A stretch of DNA of 64,000 bases from NCBI RefSeq assembly GCF_904849725.1, contig NC_058521.1, positions 341,418,638 to 341,482,637 of the forward strand, given 5' to 3'. Shown piece after piece: positions 32,498 through 45,815 of this stretch. The stretch is from Hordeum vulgare subsp. vulgare (lineage: Eukaryota; Streptophyta; Magnoliopsida; Poales; Poaceae). Below the pieces are notes generated by a model. That model saw only the letters and a program-made list of their open reading frames with translations. It searched no databases and had not been told where the DNA came from. The translations under genes were made by a program, and so were the position numbers. Each line of letters begins with the position of its first letter. Positions within the stretch are counted from its first letter, which is position 1.

Positions 32498-33459
32498 TAT
32501 GGGGACCCCAACTCTTAAGTCGTGGTCACCGAATGCACGTGTACAGTGATTCGACAGATCAATGCTCACTAAACACACAGAAGCTGAAGTACAAGAGTCT
32601 TACATCCTTACATATTGTATGATACAAATAAAGACCAATACAGTCAAGTCTTACATAGATAAGGCCTCGAAGGCCGAGACACCAAACATAACTAGCAGCG
32701 GAAATCTTGGTCGAGAGTGTGAACCCATGCCATCTGCCTTAACCTACAGGCATTCTGACTGGGAATCGTTCTAGTTCGCATGTTCGTCACGAACAAACTA
32801 TTCTTCTAGTTCTTGCTCTTCCATGCCTGCCCAAATAAATAACAAGTGGCAAGCCAATGGGTACTTTGAATGTACTAGCAAGGAACCCATGGTGTGGAAC
32901 AAGGCAATAATGAAGCATGATATAACAGTAATAGGTAATTTGCGGAAAGCAGATATCTCCTGGTGCAATGACATGATCAACTTCTCGTGCGTGCCTGCAT
33001 CATGAGGTAAGTGATAACCATGCGAACATGTTACATATATCAATATCAACTTAGGGTTGAACAACCCATGTTTATCCATCATGCGAAGTCGACCAACTTA
33101 GCTCAGGTATGAGATTTCTCACATAACAACCTTTCTCACACATACACACTATTTGGTAAACATGGACGTAGCCCAAGAGCGGTCATCCAACTATCCTTGA
33201 TCATGAACACGGTTATTCGAATAGTTTTACACTTCGTACATGTTGCACACTTTACCCACAAGACTCGGGAAAGTTTCATGTCAAGAAACGACTCATGGTA
33301 TTTCTCACACCTTAGATGAGTAATTGAACATCACCTTTTACCATGACGATACTAGCAAAGAGACCACTCGTTGGTGACAATCACTCGTGATGTAGATCTC
33401 ACGTATCATCCACGAGGGCACACAACTATGTACACCTGTGTGTGTGAAAATAGCCCATG
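32498..33459 (-). repeat. Minus-strand chromovirus LTR (copy B), first part
   Basis: It begins TATGGGGACCCCAACTC on the plus strand and matches copies A (31952) and C (51621). It is interrupted at 33460 by the SIRE-like element and continues at 47771. Confidence 0.65.
33455..33459. other. Target site duplication CCATG, left copy
   Basis: CCATG precedes the SIRE-like LTR and is repeated at 47766-47770. Confidence 0.9.
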
Positions 33460-34858
33460 TGTAAGTGCATCTAGTGCCCTTAGTGATTTTGGTGGTTTGA
33501 AGACTTATAGGTTAAGTATCTAATGTGTTCATGAGTATACACAGGATCTATAAGTCGGTGAGGAGTTTGAAATATACGATGAATATCGACCCCTAAAAAT
33601 GTATATCTTCGGCTGAAGAAATTGGTCTTCTGCTTAAGACTTTGATCGCGAAGAAATTGCGATGAAATTGATATTCCTCGTGAAGACATTGAAGATGACG
33701 AATTCGGTCTGTCCTGAAGAAAAACGATCCGAAGACTTTGAAGCGTGAAGATTTATTCTTTCTATTTTCATTTTCTTCACTCTTGAATCATAGGAACACC
33801 GTACTGTTAAAGGGGGTCGAGGTAACACTTCGGAATGAATTTCCTCATGATGCTCAAGCCAAGCCTAATCCTACCAAAAGCCTCAAGTGAGGAATATGAG
33901 GGACATGAGGACTCTCACAGTTGATGGTCCTGACCGTTGCCGCAGTTCATATCCACACCAACGGTCATATTATTGAAGGGGATTAATGTCAAGTCATGTC
34001 GGGATGCTCCCAGGCTATAAATAGCCGCCCCAAAACCATTAGCTGGTTGGCTGCTCCGTGAGAAACTGACACTTGTCAATTAGAGAAACCCAAATTCCTC
34101 AGAGTCTTCGAGAGTAAATCATCAGTGAGGAAATACCCCAAACACCAAACCACAAACCAAAATCCAAGTGATTGAGCATCACTAAAGAATTTGTTCCTAT
34201 GTGGGACTGAAGCCCTTTAACTTTGAGGATTGTGCGTCCTCCAGACGGTTAGGCATCTTGGTCTAGAGAAATCCAGTAGTCAATTGTGGATCGCCGGGTG
34301 ACCTAGTTTGTGAGGGTTTAGAAGTTTGCCCTCAAGACTTACCACGAGTGTTGGGCGAGGACTGTGTGTCCTTAGCTCAAGGAGAATACGGTAGGGACTG
34401 TGTGTCCCGGGACTATGTGTCTTTTGGTTTCAATACCAAGCCACTCCAAACCAGACATACAATTGTCACAACAGTTGGAACTGCGTCATCAACCAATGTC
34501 ATCACCGTGATACGTGTTCTATTTCTTCAACTCTTTCAATTCCTCAATATTGTATGTTGAAGATTTTCAGTGTCACTGTTTGAAGAATTTGCTGAAGACT
34601 TCCTCTGAAATTCCTCAACCTCAAATTCTTCACGCGAGTTAATCCTCACCTGCTTTCTCTGTGCCTGCATACTGCGCAACCTGTTTTTCATATTCCTCAT
34701 CTTGAAACTGTTGTAGTGATACTTTGCACTCCTGATCCTTTGTTGTTTCCGCTGCAAGTTAGTCATCAGTGAGGAATTTCCTCAAGTGGAATTTCCTGAG
34801 TGGTGAAATTCTAAAAATCTCCTATTCACCCCCCTCTAGGTGATATAACGCACTTTGA
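33460..34858 (+). repeat. 5' LTR of the SIRE-like element
   Basis: It begins TGTAAGTGCATCTAG and ends CACTTTGA; the 3' copy ends CACTTTCA, so the last bases have mutated. A TATA box (GCTATAAATAG) lies near 34014-34024. The small ORFs inside are not credible genes. Confidence 0.9.
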
Positions 34859-34859
34859 A

Positions 34860-34872
34860 TTGGTACCAGAGC
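34860..34872 (+). other. Primer binding site (tRNA-Met type)
   Basis: TTGGTACCAGAGC begins just after the LTR. It matches the plant initiator tRNA-Met PBS type with a T/C change. Confidence 0.75.
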
Positions 34873-34925
34873 AAGGTACTCCCTTGTTCTGTGTGATTTT
34901 GGTTTAACCACCTGGAGTTTTAGTT

Positions 34926-36870
34926 ATGTTGATTGCATGCATTATCAAGGTTACTGCAGGATGTCCTACTTTCGAAGGAAAGGAGTTTCCCTTCTGGAAG
35001 ACCAACATGCAGATACATCTACAGGCTATTAACAATGATCTCTGGTATATTGTGGAACATGGTGTTCCTCTCATCACTTCTACTGTCTCTGTCGCTGAAG
35101 TGAAGAAATTTAAGCAACTTGATTCTCAAGCGAAGTACATAATTTGTGGCCATCGGAGCAAAGGTGAGTATGGCAGAGTAAGTGCTTTGGGCTCAGCAAA
35201 ACTAATCTAGGAAAGGTTGTCCAAAGTAAATGAAGGAGTATCAACTCAGCGTGACTCTCGTGTTGATGTTCTTCGCAATCTCTTGAATCGCTTCAAAAGG
35301 CTTGAAAATGAAAGCTGCCAAGATACCTTTGATCACCTCACTGACATATGAAATGAACTGCAAGCACTTGGAGCTCGAGACATTACTGACCATGAAGTTG
35401 TGAAGAAACTGCTAAGATCTTTGGTTTCATCATTTGATACTTTGGTTCTGATGATTCAAGAAAGACCAGACTACAAGATGCTTTACCCTGCTGATATACT
35501 CAAAAGACTCAATACTCATGAAGTCCAACATGAAGAAAAAAGAGATCTATATGGACTAAGCTACTCTAGACCTCGTGCACTGAAGGCCAAAGAAATTTCC
35601 TCATCTCAAGAAGAATACTCGGATTGCAGCATTTCTGATCCTCAAGAACTTGGACACGAGCTAGCAATGCTCATGAGGAAATTCCAGAAGTTTACAAGAC
35701 GTGGCCAGTTTGGTAAATCTTCAAGAAGAAATATGAGGAAATCATAATCTTCATCCGAGGACTACAAGAAAAGGACCTGCCACAAATGCAAGAAATCAGG
35801 TCACTATATTGATGTCTGTCCTTGTTGGGTGAAGGAATCAAAGAAGAAGAAATACAAGGATGAAAGTTCTGATGACTCGGACAAAAAGAAGAACTCTTCA
35901 AAATCCTCATCCTGAAAGTCCTCATTGCACAAGAAGACTAGTTTCACAAAGGCTCAGGCACTTATTGGCAAGGAAATGGATTATGAAGCAAAATTTGAGG
36001 AATGTGATGAAGAGGAGGGTTCTGAAGAAGACTCAGAATCTGGACAGGTTAGTCTTGCACTAGCAACCACATTCGTGAGCAAGTCAATCTTCAACCTTGA
36101 AGAAAATGACAACACCATCCACACTGATGAGTATGCTAATGACTTTGGTCCAACCTATTGCTTCATGGCAAAAGGTTCAAAGGTACCAAATGATACTTCC
36201 TCCTCTAATTCAAGTGACTGTGAACCTGATGATTATAAAAAAACCCAGCTATGGTAAAGTTGCTATCATTGCAACTAAACAACAAACTGGCCTTGAAAAG
36301 CTTCAAAAACTACTAGATAGAAGCGATGACCTCTCGAATGATGAAATGAATCTTACCGAAATCCTCACTGAAGATATGAAAAGTCTTCAGTCGGGATTTG
36401 ATAATCTTCAAGATCGTCATGGCACACTCCTCGCTGATCATGAGAAACTTTCCTATGAATTTCTTCAAAGGAAACTTGATCTTGAGAAACTCAGGATTTC
36501 TCATGATGATCGTATGGAAAATGATTCATTACTCGCTCAACAGATCAGTGCCGCTCAGGTTGAATTCATTCCTCCATGTCTTAAATGCATCAAACGTGAA
36601 ACTACTAATTCTTCACCAGAATCATCAAATGCTTCTATTGCTACAAATTCTTCAACTGCTCATGTGGTATCAAATTCCTCACTTCAGGACACCACAAATG
36701 TCATTGATGAAAATGCAGGGCCGAAGAAATTGTATGTGACAGGCATGTACAAAAGTCTCAAAGGGCACCAAACCCTTGGCAATGTGCTTAAAAAGCAGAT
36801 TTTGAACAGGAACCCGAGGAAAGAAGGAATTGCCTTTGAGAGGAAATTGAGTACTGATGGATCATACTAG
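34926..36870 (+). pseudogene. SIRE-like gag
   Basis: One frame covers 34926 to about 36240 with stops near 35208, 35349, 35745 and 35912. It then shifts by one at a run of seven A (36237-36243) and continues to TAG 36868-36870. The N-terminal part (FEGKEFPFWKTNMQIHLQA) is a copia-type Gag (UBN2-like). A CCHC zinc knuckle CHKCKKSGHYIDVC lies near 35779. After it comes a long Ser/Glu-rich tail with a coiled-coil-like part (about 36290-36560). As in other SIRE-type elements, Gag is larger than in short copia elements. Confidence 0.8.
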
Positions 36871-37690
36871 AAACCTGAGCAGTATCCCAAAACCTCATGG
36901 GTTGCTGCTAAAGGGCCTCCTGTTGATCCATCCAATCTAACAGGCTTTGCACGTGAATTATCCTATTCCTCAGATGAGTCATTTGACTCCAACTATAAAC
37001 TGTTCAAAAATCAATCTAGTGAAGTACTTTCTTGATATGTTCGAACTAACTGCCGGAATGGACCACCCGTGAGGAAAATCTGGGTCCCCGAAAGTTGCCT
37101 TGAAAATCTTCAAGTGAATGTCCTCATGACACCACCTATGAAGAATATGAACCCCGGATCAAATTCCTCAAGAGGACCAAAGTCTTCAAGTGGATCAAAA
37201 TCCTCAACTGGTCAAAACTATGCTCGTACCCGTGCTAATGCTTCAAATATGCAAGGAAATTACAACGGACATGAATATGAGTATTACTCTTCAAATCATT
37301 ATGTTCATAAATCCTCAAAAAGTTTCTCTGCTTATTCATTTGAGTACTCTAACCCCCTAATGTGAACAAAAGTGCATTAGCTTCAATGCCCCCTTTCTCA
37401 TATGGTGCTCGCGGGATGATGAACTCTTTACCACCCCTTCAGATGTGGGTGGTGAAGAAATTGAACTAATCACTTCTGCAGGACAGGTCTCCGGATGAAA
37501 ATCATCATCTCAAGAATTTGCTGGAGACCTGAGGAAAATGCTTCGCAAGCTAACATTGATGAAATGAAAAACATTTCACGTCCTCATAATTACTGTTATG
37601 ATGAAATTCCTATCTCATGAAATTGATATCATATTCTTCAAGTCTAAAGAATATGAGATGGTAAGTTGTACTAATTCATCTACAGGATGA
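36871..37690 (+). pseudogene. Decayed gag-protease linker of the SIRE-like element
   Basis: Short frames (for example 37069-37365, Ser/Asn/Gly-rich) with several stops join Gag to the protease. I see no known domain. The region is rich in TTCCTCAAG-like words. Confidence 0.5.
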
Positions 37691-40600
37691 CAAACCCAAG
37701 AGTACAGAGTGGGTTCTTGATAGTGGTTGCACACATCACATGAGTGCTGACAAAAGCTTGCTGATGAATATGCCACTGACTCCATCACCCCTGAAGCAAA
37801 TCACTTATGCTTACAAAGGTAAAAGCGAGGTATTGGGACTTGGAAAAGTGGCTATTTCCAAGGACAGGCACATGAACAAAGTGATGCGTGTTGAAACCCT
37901 TGGGTTTAACCTCATGTCAGTCTCAATGCTTTGTGATCTTGATATGGTTGTTATCTTTCGAAAATATAGATGTGTTGTTATCATGGAATCTGACAGATTC
38001 AAAGTCTTCAAAGGTGTTACAAGAGGGGATTTGTACATTGTTGATTTCTCTACACGGCCTCAACTAGCCACAAGCTTACTAGCAAAAACCTCAGAAGGGT
38101 GGATATGGCATCAAAGACTTCATCATGCATGCATGAGCAATTTGCACACGCTGGCGAAGAAGAAGCATGTCATAGGCATCGAATCAGTCAAATTCCTCAA
38201 GGACCACCTCTGCGGTGCTTGTGAATCTGGAAAAATGACCAGATCCAAACAACCCTCGAAGACTATCATGCCTACTACTCGTCCATTTCAATTGCTTCAC
38301 ATGGATCTATTTGGACCTACTCATTATGCCACTCTAACAAATGATGCATCTTTATATGGCTTTGTCATAGTTGATGATTATTCCAAATACACTTGGGCGC
38401 ACAACATTCTATATAAAACTGAATTGCAGGAAGTATTCAAACGATTTTCCTCAAGGGCCTCGACGAACTTCAGCGTCAAGATCAAACACATGAGGAGTGA
38501 TAGTGGGACAGAATTCAAAAACACTGGTCTTGATGTTTATCTTGATGAACTTGGTATTACTCACAAATTGTCTCCTCCTTATACTCCTCAACAGAATGGT
38601 GTCGTCGAAAGAAAGAACATAACTCTGTTGAAATGGCACAGACCATGCTTGAAGAATATCAGATTCCTCGTTGTTTCTGGCTTGAAGCAATCAACACTGC
38701 TTGCCATATCATCAACAGGGTATATCTTCAAAAATTCCTCAAGAAAACCTCATATGAACTCCTCATTGACTGAAACCCAATGTAAGGTATTTCAAAGTCT
38801 TCGGTGCAAAATGCTGGATTAGAGATCCTCAACATATGTCAAAGTTTGCACCTAAGGCACATGAGGGTTTTATGCTTGGTTATAGAAAGGAGTCGCACAC
38901 CTACAGAGTCTTCAACACCTATCACAACAAGGTTGGTGAAACTGTAGATGTGCAGTTCGATGAAACTAATGGCTCACAAAGAGAGCAATTGCCTCCTGAT
39001 TCAGATAAGGTGTCTCCGGAGGAAGGAATAAAGCTCAAAGCTAGTGAATACATTGTTCCTACTGAGGAAATTGCAGAAGAAATCACTCCCAGCACTAATG
39101 AAAATCAAGAAGATGCTCCTGAGGAAATTGCTCCAGAACAAATTCCTCAATCCAGACGAAATCCTCAACTAGCTCATCCAAGGATTGCAAATGAAGTAGA
39201 ACTTCACAAAATCCTCGATGACATCAACGCGCCAGGTCCTCTCACTCGCTCAAAAGCTTCACACTTACTTAACTTTTGTGGGCATTCTTATTTTGTGTCT
39301 ATCATAGAACCTTTGAAAGTTGCTGAGGCTTTCTTGGAACCTGAGTGGATTCCAAACATGCAAGACGAACTTCTTCAATTCAAGATGAATGACGTATGGG
39401 AGCTCATCAAACGACCAGATCCTCGCAAGCACAATATCATCGGCACCAAGTGGATTTTCCAAAACTAGCAAGATGAGGATGGTCAAGTGGTGAGGAATAA
39501 GGCACGACTTGTAGCCCAAGGCTACACACAAGTTGAAGGAATTAGTTTCAATAAACCTTTTGCACATGTTGCTAGACTTGAAGTTATTCGAATACTACTT
39601 GCTTATGCTAATCATCATAACATTACCTTATATTAAATGGATGTGAAAAGTGCATTCCTCAATGGTAAGCTTGACGAAGAAGTATATGTTGCTCAACCCC
39701 CAGGTTTTGAGGATCCAAAGAATCTAGACAAAGTCTTCAGACTCAAAAAGGCGCTCTATGGTCTCAAGCAAGCCCCTCGGGTGTGGTACGATACATTGAA
39801 GAAATTGCTCATGAAGAAAGGCTTCAAACCTGGTCCACTCGATCCAACGCTTTTCACAAAATCCCATGATAATGAACTATTTGTGTGCCAGATATATGCC
39901 CACGACATCATATTTGGCTGTTATGACAAACGTTACAGTGATGAATTTGCTTACATGATTAGTGAAGAATATCAGATGTCTATGATGGGGGAGCTGAAAT
40001 TCTTCTTAGGTCTTCAAATTCGTCAACGCCGCAATGGCATCTTCATATCACAGGAGAAATACCTCACGGACGTTCTGAGGAAATTCGACATGCATGAATG
40101 CAAAGGCGCCAAGACTCCCATGCCTACCAACGGCCACCTCTGCACTGACGAAAATGGTAAAAAATTCGATCAACGGGTATATCGCTCAATGATTGGATCT
40201 TTACTCTATTTGTGTGCATCTAGGCTAGATATATTAATGCTTAGTGTTTGCATGTGTGCACATTTTCAAGCAAAACCGAAGGAATCACACCATAAGATTG
40301 TGAAGCATATTCTTCGATACATAGCTCACACACCACCACTAGGATTATGGTACCCCAAGGGCTCAAATCTTCATCTTGTGGGATATTCTCATTCTGACTA
40401 TGCTGGTGACCATGTGGATCGCAAGTCAAGTTCTGGCACTTGTCATTTCCTCGGAAGATCATTAGTCTGCTCGTCCTCAAAGAAGCAGAATTGCATTTCT
40501 CTCTCTACTGCCGAAGCTGAGTACATTGTTGCTGGATCATGTTGTGCTTAATTACTATGGATGAAGCAAACCCTCAAGGACAACGACATCAACATGAAGA

Positions 40601-40842
40601 ATGTGCCTCTGTACTGCGACAATGAGAGTGCAATCAAGATTGCATACAACCCAGTACAACACTCGAAGACTAAGCACATCCAGATTCGTCATTATTTTCT
40701 TCGGGACCATGTCCTCAAGGGCAATATCATCATCGACCATGTGAAGACTGACGATCAACTAGCTGATATCTTCACTAAGCCCTTGGATGAGAAAAGGTTT
40801 TGCAAGTTGCAGCGTCAGCTAAATATCTTAGAATCTTCATAA
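37690..40842 (+). pseudogene. SIRE-like pol: protease, integrase, RT, RNase H
   Basis: The protease shows WVLDSGCTHHM near 37708. Then come a GAG-pre-integrase zone with WHQRLHH (near 38107) and an integrase core (LLHMDLFGP, RSDSGTEF, PQQNGVVERKN). The frame shifts near 38620 inside integrase and continues from about 38836. RT starts near 39330 (EPEWIPNMQDEL). It has stops near 39466, 39634 and 40549. Its catalytic box reads YAHDI near 39895 where copia RTs have YVDD, so one metal-binding Asp is lost. RNase H follows (CDNESAIKIA, KHIQIRHYFLRD) and ends TAA 40840-40842. Integrase before RT is diagnostic of Ty1/copia. Confidence 0.9.
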
Positions 40843-42340
40843 GTTTTGTAAAAACATGCACACATCCTAACACTTATGCAAAATTGATGACTTAGATGTG
40901 CAACACAGGAAGAATCGATTTTCTTCAACCAATGAAGAATATCACTCTTAGTGTGAGGAACTTAATTAAGAATTTGGTTCTCACGGCCCTACGACAATTG
41001 TACGCGGCACCTGAAATCATCATTCTTATACGGTGGGTTACGCCACCACCCAACTTTGAAATTCCTGAAGCTGATTTTCTTCAAAGTTTATTTTCTTCAA
41101 ACTTGTTTTTCTTCAAAGCTGAAATTCATCAACCTCACGCTTTGTCACAAAATCCTCAAGTTAGTCAAAATCTTCAAAACACTTGATGATTTTCATTTGC
41201 CTAGATATATATATAGAGAGAGTGTGTGATTTCAAAGTCCTCAACAGCATTCACTTATAGCTATTTCTTCAATTTAATATTTCATCTAAGTGAATGTGAT
41301 CGGACCATACTCCCCCCTATGCTTTACTCACCCAGTCTATTCAATTCTTCATATGCGTTCTACTAGAAACTTTGTTCAAAATCCCCTCCATGTCCTTGTC
41401 AGCTGATGATTTCACAACAAAACCCTCAAATCCTAAACAAATATTTTTATATTGTTACACAGTAACTGAACCCCACTTTCCACGAGTAGATAAGCATGAT
41501 CTCCACCGCTTTAAACTCTGGCTACACGTGTCGTGCAGAGATGAATAGGTAAGGGCAGTTCAGTCCGAAAGAATCGGCCGGACGGTTTTCACATGAACTA
41601 TAAATATGCCCGTACCCCTTCTGTCCAAACTCTTCATTCTCTCTCTCGACCTTCTCTCCGCCACAAGAAAAACCTAGCTCCACCGCTAGAAATCTCGTCG
41701 TCGGCGAGGAAAAGCTTCACACCCTCGACCTCTCCATCACCGAGCTAATGCCGGAAGCAGAACATCTTCATCCGCCACCGCCGTAGCCGTCTACTGTAGC
41801 CAAGTTAGGGCGCTGCAGACTCGAATCGAAGAACATATACTGTTGCTTCCTCTGTTCTTCGTGCTTGCCCTATAGAGTAAATAAAAACCTATTTTTACTG
41901 TCCCTTTCGATATAATATTTTACCTTAGATTCAAGAAATCTGTTTTCCTCAATGTATATCAGCTTGGCACACTCTATTCCTCAAACACTTGATGAATTTC
42001 ACTAAGCCACTAAAATTCTTCACGTGATTCCTCAATTGTGCAAATTTTGGAATCTGTACAACTCTGGAACCCAAGATCTGAGTGCTTAGACAAATTCCTC
42101 AACCCGCTGGTCAAATTCCTCAACTTTTAAAAAAAATTCAATTTCTTCAAATCTGAGAACGCATATGACCTCTCCAAATTCCTCGCACTTATACTCTATT
42201 CACAGGTACAAAATGTCAGCTGATGAATCTCTAGGTTCTCATCAACCTAACTCAATTGCAGCATTTCTCGAAGAAAATTTCCCAGTATCATCAGAATCCT
42301 CAAGAGTGCAAATTTCTCAGTAAAACCTTAGCTGAAGAAA
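40843..42340 (+). other. Spacer between pol and the third coding region, SIRE-like element
   Basis: There is no credible gene in these 1.5 kb. 41580-41900 looks like a leader: a TATA-like box (ACTATAAATATGCC, near 41600) is followed by CT-rich sequence (TTCTCTCTCTCGACC). This could be a promoter for the third region, but I have only sequence likeness. Confidence 0.4.
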
Positions 42341-45300
42341 ATGGAATATGACAAAAAGCAAAAGGATGGCAAGAAACTCGAACAAAACACTACCATTGAT
42401 ATCCCTGAGGATATATACCTTGACTATTGCACGCCAGATGAGCAAGAACCAATGCCAAAGAGGAAAATCAGGCTTCAAAAGATAGAACGCAGGTGGGCTA
42501 AGGAGTGGAAGGAATACCGCTTCGTCACTCCAAAGTATGCGAAGAAATTCGCCCTCAAGCCACCTGGCAAAAGCCCTCCTCTCGAGGATCATCAGGTTCA
42601 CATCCTTCAAGCCTCAAAACTATTGATGATTACCCTGAGGAGAAAGAAAAACAATTGTCTAAGCTTCAGAAGAAAGCAGAAGCTGCAGTGAGGAAATTCA
42701 ATGAGGAATCTGCTACTGCCACTGCAGCCACCTCTTCTGCTGTTGAAGCTTCTAGCACACCTATTCCTCAAGTGAAGCATGTGCCACCGAAACCAAAGGC
42801 TTCAAAGCCTAAAGAGCAATTGCTTTAGAATGTTGTGCCTGTGCCAAAACCCTCAACAGCTACACAGGCTTCAAGGCCTGAACACAACAAGATCGTCAAC
42901 CAACAGCCTGCTCAGTCCAGCTCCTCTGTACCTCTGCCATGAGCTTAGAGACAAAGTCTTCACCAAAACCTCTGAAGACTAAAGTGACTGCTGGAAGAGG
43001 CATTAGACCCAGCCCAAGAAAAGTCATCAAAGTCCCTTCTGCATCAGAAGGAAGTGATGAATTTGATGATGAAACTCTTCAAGCCATCATCCGAAACAAG
43101 CAGGAATGCATCGCACAAGCTTCAGGCAGCGCTATTCCTATTGTCATGGACCCAAAGGTCGTGTTCGACTACATCAATATCTGATATGAAGACCCTAACA
43201 CACCTATTGATGACTTGAAGCTTCCCCTTGGTATCAGCCATATGGTGGCCACATTCATCAATGAGGCCAAATGGAAGGAGACGCAAGGCAAGCAAGCAAA
43301 GGCTGCAAAGCTGAAGATGGAGAAATTCCTCAAACAAAATCTCCTAAACCTGACGCCTGATGCTCTTGTGTCAACCCAGGCGGAACTGAAAACTTTGATT
43401 GACAAGTATACCAAACTATCTGATCGTCAAAGTCTCAAGACCAGTTTCATCAAGTTTGCAACCAATGTAGTTGATGGATACAACAAAAAGGCTGCTCCTC
43501 CAGCAGAACCAAAGCAGCCTGAGCAGTCTGAGCCCAACTATTCAGTTCAGCTCACGGAGGAAGATGAAGAAGAAGAATCCCCTGCTGAGGAAATGCCTCA
43601 AGAAAGCCATGTTGATGCACCGGTTATTGAGGAAATAGCTAAGGACATTCCAGCTGATGAATCTATGCCAGCTGATGAATCTGCTCCAGCTCAAGAAAAT
43701 GCTTCAGCTGAGGAAACTGCCAGGACTGACACTGGACCAGCTCCTGAAGAGAAAATTCCTTCACCTCAATCCTCAAAGGTGAAGAAAATGGTTCCGTCTG
43801 CATCTGGCGTGAAGAAAACCAAGGCTGTCGAGAAAGAAGCAAAGAAAGGAAGAGCTTCTTTAACCCCAAAATCATTAGAGGCCAAGCGTCAAAAGACACT
43901 TGATGAAACTGCCCCACTGGATGTTGTGCCTCTGAAGATAGCTCCATCATACACTATGGTCCCCTTCGGAAATGACTATGTCATTCCTGAAGAAGATGAG
44001 GAGATCCCAGTTGATGAGGAAATGAAAGACGTTGATTCTGACGAAACCATGGATGAGGAAATTCAAATTGATGACATTCCTCAGTCTTTCATTCCTCACA
44101 AGACGCCTGATGAAACTACACAAGGATCAACTGCAACAACTGAAGATTCTGCCTCCTTTTCGAAGCAAATTCCTCAAGCTGAGAAAAACCCAGAAGAAAA
44201 TCCTTAGCCCGGGGAAAATCCTCAACCTGAAGCAAATCCTCAACCTGAGGTTGAGGCCAAAGAAAATCCTCAAACTGAGGTATAGGCTGAAGATAATGCT
44301 CCTGCACCCAATACTGAAACTACTATTGTGGTGATCAACACTGAGTCCGCAGATAGTATCTCCTCAAGAGAAGCAGTATAATCTTCAGCCCATGCAAAAT
44401 CAGCATTTTTAAAAGAGGCCAAAGTTTCAGAAGGAAGCGTTCTATGAAGAACGTATGTATTTCATCGGCGACAATCCTTATGACAAGCTTCGCATCAGGC
44501 ATAGGAAGTTTTGGACAAGGACTCAGCTCAACTAATATGCATATGTGCTCTGTGGAAGAAACAAAATATTTCAGCACATGCATATTCCTCATGTTGAGTT
44601 GGAAGAAATTCCTTGCTTCGCCCCAGTCCTCAACGTTCTTCATGAAGCCAGACTGCTGCCACTTTGCACTGATATCTATGGTTGGAACAGTGATATCATT
44701 CTTCAATTCTATGCAACTTTGCACATCTCTGGAGACCCGAAGGATATCAACACTTGGGTGCTGGACTGGATGACACAACAAAACATTACAAAGCCCCTTC
44801 TACCGAGCTGCTGCGAGTACCTCCGGTGTCAATTCCCTCAGAACATGTTGTGATGATGTATGATGAAAGGTAGTTGCCCAATAAGTTGGTGGAAGTCCTC
44901 ATGAAGCCTTTGCCCAAGGATAAGCCTCCAAGAATGACTTTTCTTGTTCAAGACTTGAAGTACGAACCTAGGACTGTCTACAGGATTCTGTGAAGTGTCA
45001 TTGCTCCAATCAAGGGCCATGATGATGAAGAAGATGTTGTAGGCATCATGAAGAATATCCTCTTGAACATTATCCATGGTATCCCTATAAACCTTCACGA
45101 TTTCTTCCTGAGGACTCTCGCTGACAATGCTATGTCACCCTTCGACCTGAAGATTTACGCTCCATGTATCATGAGATTCATCATACGCAGGTCAGGCATC
45201 AACTATCATGCTGAGTTCAAGAATCACATTGGATATATGCCTCCTATCAGAGTGAACAAGAAGTCTTTTGAGCCTGTTGAAGGAAAAGCAAAATTTGTCA

Positions 45301-45815
45301 TCGATGAAGGTAGTCGGCCCCTTGATGGACAGTTTCGTGAACCAGATGCATATTCTTCATGGGATGATACTGTGACTCAGGAGCCGCCTAGCCCAGTTGC
45401 CCCACGGGTGATGACTAACACAGAACTACTCCTCAGTCTTCATTAGAAGGTCGATCACAATCACAAATGGGTCAAACGTCAATTCAGTGCCATTGTGAAA
45501 ACCCTCAATGAGACTCAGAATGCAGTGAAGAAAAATCACTATTATCTTCATGACGTTTTTGATCGCATCTGGGCCACTTTGGCTCATCTGAAGACTCAAG
45601 AAGAACTTGATGAATTGGAATTTACTCACAACTTCGACTGGTCGTGGCCTCCGAAGAGGAAATTCAAGACAATCCCAGTTCCAGACCTTGAGGCCAGCTC
45701 CTTTTCTTCATTCCGCACTACATAATCTGATGAAGATCAAGAAGACACTGCCACCGGCCCAAGGATGAAGCCCGCCAAGAAGCCTCATGCGTCTTCTTCA
45801 TTAGCCAAGAAGTGA
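42341..45815 (+). pseudogene. Large third coding region of SIRE-like element, env-like position
   Basis: Fragments in three frames (42341-42691, 42505-42828, 42939-44207, 44545-44853, 45048-45446 and 45495-45725) make up a protein that would exceed 1,000 residues. The longest open piece is 43215-44207 (330 residues), extremely acidic and rich in Glu, Pro and Ser. The later part (about 44460-45450) is more globular, with WVLDWMTQQN and GYMPPIRVNKKS. I do not recognise a fusion-type envelope domain, and no clear signal peptide or membrane helix is visible. Elements of the SIRE/Maximus lineage often have an ORF here, called env-like from its position only. At least four frameshifts and several stops break it. 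Confidence 0.6.

Noticed and set aside
42341..45815. Host gene captured by the SIRE-like element
   Set aside because: No intron trace or recognisable host domain is visible; an ORF here is normal for the lineage.
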